A stretch of DNA of 64,000 nt, taken from NCBI GenBank assembly GCA_964494345.1, contig CAZBSI010000003.1, positions 62,001-126,000 of the forward strand, given 5' to 3'. The notes beneath the pieces are model-generated. The model was not told the DNA's origin. It ran no database searches and saw nothing but the letters and a program-made list of their open reading frames with translations. This document shows, one piece after another, positions 58,717 to 64,000 of this stretch (position 1 is the first letter of the stretch; each line of letters starts with the position of its first letter). Source of the DNA: DTKD01 sp964494345. Its GTDB lineage: Bacteria > Armatimonadota > UBA5829. The position numbers and the translations under genes are program-made.

Positions 58717-60018
58717 ATGCGTTTCAGATCACTTATAGTCGTGCTAATGGTTGTATTGGTGGCATTTTCTGCCTCTTTGTATGCGCAGAATGCGCCTCAG
58801 CCGGACCCGGCGCTTGACGCTCAGGTTGCCGAGGCGTCGGCTGGTAATGAAATGGAAATGTGGGTTCCCTTGAGCTTCCAGGACTTTCTCCAGCAGGCGG
58901 CTTACCACCAGAACGACTGGTCAGCCGGGCAGAATTATAAGGATGCGTCCTGGATGCGGCAGTGTGATGCGTCGACAGCCAGCGCGAAACAAGAGTTCAA
59001 GCTGACGGACGAGCAGGCTAACAAGCTCGAAGGACTGATCTGCGAGTGGAAATTGCGGAGGCTATCCGGCTACTCCAGCGAGTTTGTGGACAATCCTCTG
59101 GCGGCTGGGTCATATAACGAAGCCCAGATGAAATTCGTATTGAGAAGGCATTACACGGAACGGGCGTTCAGGGTACTCGACACTGTCAGATTGGTACGGG
59201 AGATCGCTTCCATTCTCGGCCCCGGCAAGATCGAAGATGCGCGCAAGCTCGCAGGTGATCCTCAGAATGCCAGGCTCTCTTACAGTCTTACAGATACTGG
59301 AGGATCGTCTGAACCGGGCCTCGATCGCCTGGTCGAGCGATGGAAGTACGCGGAATATCTGTCTCCGTCAACTGCGCATCCACGTTTGCGAACTGCCTTC
59401 ACCGCCGCTCGAGGTGAAATCGAGGTATCGTTGGACAAAGTCCGTAAACTTATGAAACGGCTTGACGAACTGGAAGCAGCCCCAACTTTGGATCAGACGG
59501 CGGTTATGTCGATATTTTCCGAGGGCATTGACGCGGAAGTCGGGATGGGTCTTGCTGATATCAAAGGCGAATGGGAAATACTGAAGCTGATACCAGACGA
59601 ATTTCAAGGCACGTGGGCGGCGCTTCCTCCGCACACGAGTATTCCCGGCACAAAGAATGTTGAGAGCCAGGCACAACACGACCATAACGTCTCCGAGAAC
59701 ACGGTATCAGTTCAAAACAAGCCGGCTAACGATGCAATATACTTAACGGCTAAATCTATAGCTTATGGCCACTCATTTACTAAACACGCCAATGAGTTCA
59801 CGGTGCTGGGTATAACGTCAAAAGCGCAGTTTGCAGGTTTCATAGACGCTATCATGAGAAACGCCAGGGGAAATAATGTTCGTAATCTCTCCGCAGGGCG
59901 TATTGCCTATTGGGATGACGCTACCGGAACAATAGTCATTCATAACCCTAAAGCTAGTGATTCGGGAACAGCGTTTCGGCCACACAAGGGCAAAACCTAC
60001 TTCACGGAGCTTATGTAA
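58717..60018 (+). CDS. Secreted protein with candidate C-terminal RNase-like toxin domain
   Basis: A predicted 433-residue exported protein. The signal peptide is LIVVLMVVLVAFSASLYAQ. Residues 40-300 are mainly helical (NKLEGLICEWKLRRLSGYSS; FRVLDTVRLVREIASILG) with no recognised name. The last 95 residues resemble the C-terminal toxins of polymorphic or contact-dependent systems, especially the BECR-type RNases: GHSFTKHANEFTVLGITSK, then GRIAYWDDATGTIVIHNPKA and TAFRPHKGKTYF. H352, K356, H357, R395 and R421 are candidate active-site residues. The next gene overlaps its stop by one base and is a likely immunity gene. SD gaggga precedes ATG 58717. Function is inferred, not shown. Confidence 0.6.
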   Translation: MRFRSLIVVLMVVLVAFSASLYAQNAPQPDPALDAQVAEASAGNEMEMWVPLSFQDFLQQAAYHQNDWSAGQNYKDASWMRQCDASTASAKQEFKLTDEQANKLEGLICEWKLRRLSGYSSEFVDNPLAAGSYNEAQMKFVLRRHYTERAFRVLDTVRLVREIASILGPGKIEDARKLAGDPQNARLSYSLTDTGGSSEPGLDRLVERWKYAEYLSPSTAHPRLRTAFTAARGEIEVSLDKVRKLMKRLDELEAAPTLDQTAVMSIFSEGIDAEVGMGLADIKGEWEILKLIPDEFQGTWAALPPHTSIPGTKNVESQAQHDHNVSENTVSVQNKPANDAIYLTAKSIAYGHSFTKHANEFTVLGITSKAQFAGFIDAIMRNARGNNVRNLSAGRIAYWDDATGTIVIHNPKASDSGTAFRPHKGKTYFTELM

Positions 60019-60392
60019 TGAAATCAGTGATAGAAAAGATGTCTAATCACGATTTACATATAGCAATCCAGTGTATGGATTTCATCTTGAACAGCGGTCA
60101 TTATTATCCCGAGGAGATTGGGACACGACTCGGTGTTGATCGACCTGAACTGGTCACTATACACAGCCTCCTGCAGCGTTTATTGAGTGGTGAGGCCGAT
60201 GTAGGTGAGTTGGCAAGCTATCCAGAGAAGATGCTGGAGGGTATTAATTTAGCTGTCCATAACAGCTTTGTTGACGTGGGATACGCTGAAGAGTATGACG
60301 ATAGCGATCTGATACAGGGTTATGGGATATCGCGGAGTGATGTTGAGGCAGCTTCTAAGAGATTACGTGCTATTGAGGACTCGGAGGCGTAG
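60018..60392 (+). CDS. Candidate immunity protein for the upstream toxin
   Basis: A predicted 124-residue acidic, helical protein without a signal peptide (MKSVIEKMSNHDLHIAIQCM; VTIHSLLQRLLSGEADVGEL). No family is recognised. The ATG shares its first base with the upstream stop (taatg), and ggag lies 8 bases before it, so the two genes are translationally coupled. A small acidic gene directly after a toxin-like C terminus is the usual arrangement for immunity proteins. An unrelated small cytosolic protein remains possible. Confidence 0.55.
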   Translation: MKSVIEKMSNHDLHIAIQCMDFILNSGHYYPEEIGTRLGVDRPELVTIHSLLQRLLSGEADVGELASYPEKMLEGINLAVHNSFVDVGYAEEYDDSDLIQGYGISRSDVEAASKRLRAIEDSEA

Positions 60393-60424
60393 CATTCTTG
60401 CGGTGGGTTAATAGCAATCATTTC

Positions 60425-60452
60425 CGTGTCTTGGGAAAAGGGTTTTCTAAAC
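60425..60452. repeat. Short palindrome related to the IS ends
   Basis: tgtcttgggaaaaggg and ttttctaaacca: a diverged copy between the immunity-like gene and recO. Confidence 0.45.
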
Positions 60453-60547
60453 CAATATGTTTAACCGAGCCCTGCGGGTCCGGCTTCGGCTCGCAGGCAA
60501 CCGGAGTGACTTAATGATAAAGACTGTAGTATGGATATATTGCACTT

Positions 60548-61312
60548 ATGAGAACCTACTCCGCTAGTTGTATTGTGTTGCGTCGAATTGACCTCGGCGA
60601 GAAGGATCGTATACTTACTTTATTCGCTCGCGAACAGGGTAAGCTGTCGGCTGTGGCTAAGGGGTCGAGGCGGCCGGGAAGCAGGCTCGGGGGGGCTAGT
60701 GAGCCTCTCACTTATTGCCGTATGATGCTGTCCGCTGGCCGTGACCTGGATGTTGTCACACAGGCTGAGATTAAAGAGTCTTTTCCGCACATTCGGGGGG
60801 ATATCAAAAACATAGCTTATGGGCTGTATATGCTGGAACTGGTGAACGCTTTTGTGGATAAGCGGCAGCCTAACCCTGATATTTTCGACACACTGCTATC
60901 TGCGCTGTATATTCTCGAGAGCGGCACCGACGCTGAGATTGCGACGCGCTATTTTGAGATACAACTCCTGAGTATTCTTGGCTATGAACCGCATATTGAA
61001 GCGTGTTTGCGCTGTGGGCGAAAGCCTGGCCGAGGCAAGATCGTCTTCAGTCCGCCTCTCGGTGGATTCGTCTGCAGTGAGTGCGGGGAGACACCCAAAG
61101 GTGCAGTCGAGGTGAGCGGGGCCGTGGCATCTTATATTACCGCATTGCGGAAGGCCGAACCTCCTCAACTGCAACATATTCACGTGCCAAAAGGCGCACG
61201 ACGTGACCTCTCATTGATACTTAGGCATCATATACGCTATCAACTCGAATCCGACCTCAAAAGCTCTGAATTCATAGATGCTATTACCGCGATAGAGGTT
61301 AATGCGACTTAA
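60548..61312 (+). CDS. recO: DNA repair protein RecO
   Basis: A predicted 254-residue recombination mediator that helps RecR load RecA on SSB-coated DNA and anneals strands. The N-terminal OB fold has SASCIVLRRIDLGEKDRILT and GKLSAVAKGSRRPGSRLGG; the C-terminal part has a zinc site from CLRCGR and CSECGE. Length is normal. The start is ATG 60548. A TATA-like tatggatat lies about 16 bases upstream as a possible -10. The flanking genes are not the usual era/glyQ neighbours. Confidence 0.95.
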   Translation: MRTYSASCIVLRRIDLGEKDRILTLFAREQGKLSAVAKGSRRPGSRLGGASEPLTYCRMMLSAGRDLDVVTQAEIKESFPHIRGDIKNIAYGLYMLELVNAFVDKRQPNPDIFDTLLSALYILESGTDAEIATRYFEIQLLSILGYEPHIEACLRCGRKPGRGKIVFSPPLGGFVCSECGETPKGAVEVSGAVASYITALRKAEPPQLQHIHVPKGARRDLSLILRHHIRYQLESDLKSSEFIDAITAIEVNAT

Positions 61313-61350
61313 ATATCGAAGAGCATCGTATGAGTTTGGAGGACTGAACA

Positions 61351-63399
61351 ATGAATTATCGAGTGCGAATCCTTGCATTGGCCGCTGTTGTGGTCGTGCT
61401 ACTTGCCTCAGCGGCATTTGCAGAGAACTTCACTTTTGTGCATATTAGCGATACTCATCTGACTGGCGCTGGGTCGAATGTGGCTACTCTTACTTCGATC
61501 GCCAAAGAGATTAACGCGATGAAACCCAAACCGGCGTTTGCAGTGATCTCCGGGGACTTGACTGAGACAGGGCTGGCGCGGGACTGGGAAAAATTTGCCG
61601 AGACCGCAAAGGCCTTTGAAATCCCTGTATACAAAGCATTAGGCAACCACGAAATCAAGTGGTCGCATCACGGCAAGAATGCGCTTGAGAAATATGTGAA
61701 TCAAAAACCGCAGTATAGCTTCGATTGCGGTGGGATGCACTTTGTGAGTCTGGATAGCACGGTGTGGCTGCAACATCACGGCCAGATTGATAAACATTCG
61801 ATAGAGTGGTTGACGCGTGACCTCGCAAAAGCCGGCAGCCGGACACCGTCTGTGTTATTCTACCATCATTGTCCCGGTTATCAGCCGAACGAGTCCGAGC
61901 TTCTGCGCGCGATACGGCCGTATAACGTTCGGTTGATCCTCGTCGGGCACGGCCATGTATATAAAGTGTGGAAGCGCAATGGTTTGGAGTTTCAGGAATG
62001 CCAGGCAGCTAAAAATAATGGCGCATATAGGATTCTTGAGGTCACCGACACCCATATTAACAGCTCCAGAAAGCTTTTAGGGCAACCGGCTACCCCTGAA
62101 GCTTCGATAGCGCTTGCCAGGCCGAGGAACCCGATCAATCTGATTGAGCCGCGGTTTAACGACAAAATAGAGGGGCCAATTCATATTCGAGCGGCGATCT
62201 TCGGGCCGACTGCGGATCGTAAGATAGAATATTCCATCGGCGGACAGACAGGGGCGCTGGAGGCTGGCGCAGGCGGCGTTTATGAAACTGATGTAGACTT
62301 CGACGGCGCTCCTGGGTGGTATACGCTATATGTGAAGATGACCGACCCGGATGGGATGGAGTGGTCTGACTCAGTGCCGGTGCGAATAAACGGCGATGCT
62401 CGTGAAGCGTGGCAGGTGGCCGTCTCCGGTGGGGTGCAGCGCGGGGTCGCAGCCGTGGGGGAGAAACTATATTTCGGAACTTTGAGCGGAGATGTGTATT
62501 GTCTGGACGCACGCACGGGGTCTCAGGTATGGCGGAACAACTTCGGTTCGGAGATACTCAGCGAGGTGGCTGTTGCGGGTGATTTGGCCTGCTTCGGCAC
62601 GGCGGATGGACTCGTATTCGGCGTCGATGCGTCCAGTGGAAAGGCTCGCTGGCAATTTGACTCCGGTGGCGCTGTGGTTGGCTCGGCGGCAATTCATAAG
62701 GGGAAAGTGCTGATCGGCGGCGGGGGGCCTGCTTTTTACGCGCTGGATGCCAAGACCGGCAAAATGGTCTGGAAACTGGATATGAATCGATATACCCAGG
62801 TTGTGCCGGTAGTTCTGAACGATACGGTGCTATACGGGGCGTGGGATACCAATTTCTACGCTTTGGACGTAAACACGGGAGAAATAAAATGGAAGACCTC
62901 GATAGGGCCGAGCTTCTATTTCTCCACTGCAAACTCTGATCCTGTCACCGATGGCAAGCATATAGGGGTCAACGTGACGCCCCATCAATCAGGGGATGCC
63001 GATATTTATTGCCTGGACGTGGAGTCCGGAAAAATAGTCTGGAGCAAGCGAAACCCCGGCAGGTCTGATTGCGGATTCAACAGCCCAGGCTCAGAAGGGA
63101 ATCGCTTTTATAACGTGTCGGGCAATGGTCAGATATATTGCATGTCGTTTGAAGACGGCAAGCTGCTGTGGGAGAGTAACATAGGAGTCGGCACCACGAG
63201 TGGAAAGCCCGTGGCGGCTGATGGCAAGGTATATGTGGCAGGCCGAAACGGCAATGTGGTGTGTCTTGACGGTGCTGACGGCAAGGTGCAGTGGAAATAT
63301 TCTGTGGGTAGTGGGTATTTGTTCGGCGGATCAACGGTCTGGGAGGATTTGGTGATTGTCCCGTCGATGGATGGTACTGTTACGGCGATTCGAAGGTAG
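61351..63399 (+). CDS. Exported metallophosphoesterase fused to a PQQ-type beta-propeller
   Basis: A predicted 682-residue exported protein. The signal peptide is LALAAVVVVLLASAAFA. A calcineurin-like phosphoesterase domain (about 22-240) has FVHISDTHLTG, VISGDLTETG, ALGNHEIKWSH, LFYHHCPGY and LVGHGHVY, so all metal-binding blocks are present. A beta domain (about 260-345) follows, then at least six PQQ-type propeller repeats (VYCLDARTGSQVWRN, VFGVDASSGKARWQF, FYALDAKTGKMVWKL, FYALDVNTGEIKWKT and others). The substrate is unknown. The SD ggagg lies 9 bases before ATG 61351. Confidence 0.9.
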   Translation: MNYRVRILALAAVVVVLLASAAFAENFTFVHISDTHLTGAGSNVATLTSIAKEINAMKPKPAFAVISGDLTETGLARDWEKFAETAKAFEIPVYKALGNHEIKWSHHGKNALEKYVNQKPQYSFDCGGMHFVSLDSTVWLQHHGQIDKHSIEWLTRDLAKAGSRTPSVLFYHHCPGYQPNESELLRAIRPYNVRLILVGHGHVYKVWKRNGLEFQECQAAKNNGAYRILEVTDTHINSSRKLLGQPATPEASIALARPRNPINLIEPRFNDKIEGPIHIRAAIFGPTADRKIEYSIGGQTGALEAGAGGVYETDVDFDGAPGWYTLYVKMTDPDGMEWSDSVPVRINGDAREAWQVAVSGGVQRGVAAVGEKLYFGTLSGDVYCLDARTGSQVWRNNFGSEILSEVAVAGDLACFGTADGLVFGVDASSGKARWQFDSGGAVVGSAAIHKGKVLIGGGGPAFYALDAKTGKMVWKLDMNRYTQVVPVVLNDTVLYGAWDTNFYALDVNTGEIKWKTSIGPSFYFSTANSDPVTDGKHIGVNVTPHQSGDADIYCLDVESGKIVWSKRNPGRSDCGFNSPGSEGNRFYNVSGNGQIYCMSFEDGKLLWESNIGVGTTSGKPVAADGKVYVAGRNGNVVCLDGADGKVQWKYSVGSGYLFGGSTVWEDLVIVPSMDGTVTAIRR

Positions 63400-63432
63400 A
63401 CGGGTGAAAGAAGAGATAAACGGGAAAGAGCG

Positions 63433-63456
63433 CGGTGGCGATTCGCATCGCCACCG
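63433..63456 (+). terminator. 10-bp hairpin after the phosphoesterase gene
   Basis: cggtggcgat pairs perfectly with atcgccaccg around a 4-base loop. No T run follows. It is similar in design to the outer hairpin of the double-hairpin element. Confidence 0.45.
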
Positions 63457-63467
63457 ATCAAAGAAGG

Positions 63468-63586
63468 GAAAAAGCAGATTTCTCGCTGCGCTCGAAATGA
63501 CGTAACTTGGTGGTAATCCGTCAACCGATAACCGTCAACCGAGAACCGAGAACCGTCAACCGACAACCGACAACCGTCAATCGAAC
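63468..63586. repeat. R1 unit followed by a CCGACAA-type heptamer run
   Basis: An R1 unit (aaaaagcagatttctcgctg, then cgctcgaaatgacg) at 63468-63502 is followed by heptamers CCGTCAA, CCGATAA, CCGAGAA and CCGACAA up to about 63586. Same order and orientation as at 2.8, 5.9 and 6.0 kb. Confidence 0.8.
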
Positions 63587-63592
63587 ATTTAT

Positions 63593-64000
63593 CTACCACC
63601 GCAGAGTCAGTTTGTGCTCTCCGGGCGGGCAGTTTAGGAGAGTAACATAGAAGATGTCGTTTTCTACCTCCTGCGTCACTGTGGTGTGGACCCCGTCGAG
63701 TATGATTTCTTTAGGAGATGCACGTAGAACGAGGGTGGTTTTCTTGCCGGCCAGATAATGGATGTCCGCCCTGCCCGCGCCATCAATCAGCTTGCGGAAG
63801 CAGCTTGTCCCATAGATATCCAAAAATTTGGACCGCCTGCCGAACATCCTGACAACCTCGAAGGACTTTGGCGCCAGTTCAATCTGAACCTCTCCATCCG
63901 GCAGCGCCTCTCGTTTTTTGCAGTTCCAAAGATGAGCTCTGCCTGATTTTATTGTCGCTTTTTCGGGGGCGTCCGAGAGGTTTGAGATGGCAATATAGTC
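63593..64000 (-). CDS. C-terminal part of a larger protein, beta-rich domain; 5' end outside window
   Basis: The frame is open from the window edge to a stop at 63593: 135 residues are visible. They include AISNLSDAPEKATIKSGRAH and GEVQIELAPKSFEVVRMFGR, then GAGRADIHYLAGKKTTLVLR. The repeating strand pattern and the ending PPGEHKLTLRW look like the terminal beta-sandwich of a glycoside hydrolase or similar exported enzyme, but the family cannot be named from the tail. The ATG at 63847 is internal, since the frame stays open through position 64000. Confidence 0.6.
   Translation of the reverse strand, partial: DYIAISNLSDAPEKATIKSGRAHLWNCKKREALPDGEVQIELAPKSFEVVRMFGRRSKFLDIYGTSCFRKLIDGAGRADIHYLAGKKTTLVLRASPKEIILDGVHTTVTQEVENDIFYVTLLNCPPGEHKLTLRW

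Overview
The window looks like a contig from an uncultured, probably anaerobic bacterium with two membranes. A type IV pilus secretin (pilQ) and a secreted beta-rich protein argue for an outer membrane. A soluble Hdr/Flx electron-transfer cluster and a 2-hydroxyacyl-CoA dehydratase-type activase argue for anaerobic metabolism. Tat-exported Gfo/Idh/MocA proteins, a CdaA-type c-di-AMP synthase and the gene mix would fit Armatimonadota or a related diderm lineage, but that placement is an inference and no rRNA gene is present to test it. No tRNA, rRNA or CRISPR array was recognised. A run of exactly 100 N (23906-24005) marks a scaffold join.

Layout. 1-11.2 kb: a CoA-activase cut by the window edge, two tandem amidohydrolase paralogs, an aldo/keto reductase, a UroD-family protein, a GlpT-like transporter, a secreted beta-rich protein and two HAD phosphatases. 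11.4-23.8 kb: a compact type IV pilus locus, pilM-N-O-P-Q-B-T-C, followed by a sigma-70 factor fused to a degenerate GGDEF domain and by a cytidylate-kinase-like protein. 24.5-29.3 kb: a D-aminopeptidase, an exported PHP phosphoesterase and two Tat-exported oxidoreductases. 29.4-38.6 kb: a minus-strand hdrC-hdrB-hdrA-flxD-flxC-flxB-flxA type operon interrupted by HicA/HicB toxin-antitoxin genes. 38.8-46 kb: a KimA-type K+ importer operon (with a STAS-USP fusion protein, mazG and a BsuPI-domain protein), then a cdaA-cdaR pair, which forms a c-di-AMP/potassium island. 46-53.7 kb: small secreted proteins, apbE, an ABC exporter, argG and a DUF1573-rhodanese-MauE operon. 54-64 kb: an IS1182-type element, small membrane proteins, a frameshifted beta-propeller gene, a candidate secreted toxin with an immunity gene, recO, a phosphoesterase/PQQ-propeller protein and the 3' end of another gene.

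Intergenic DNA is dominated by several families of small repeats: GTCAT half-site arrays ending in a full hairpin, runs of the heptamer CCGACAA, a double-hairpin element in two inverted copies, and short palindromes (TTTCGGGAAA...TTTCCCGAAA) that resemble the ends of the IS element. The most unusual coding items are the sigma-GGDEF fusion next to a PilB carrying an MshEN-like (c-di-GMP-binding) N terminus, the toxin-antitoxin modules inside the hdr-flx operon, the STAS-USP partner of KimA, and the secreted toxin-immunity pair. All start sites given are my choices from Shine-Dalgarno (SD) spacing and family alignment by eye; no database search was run.
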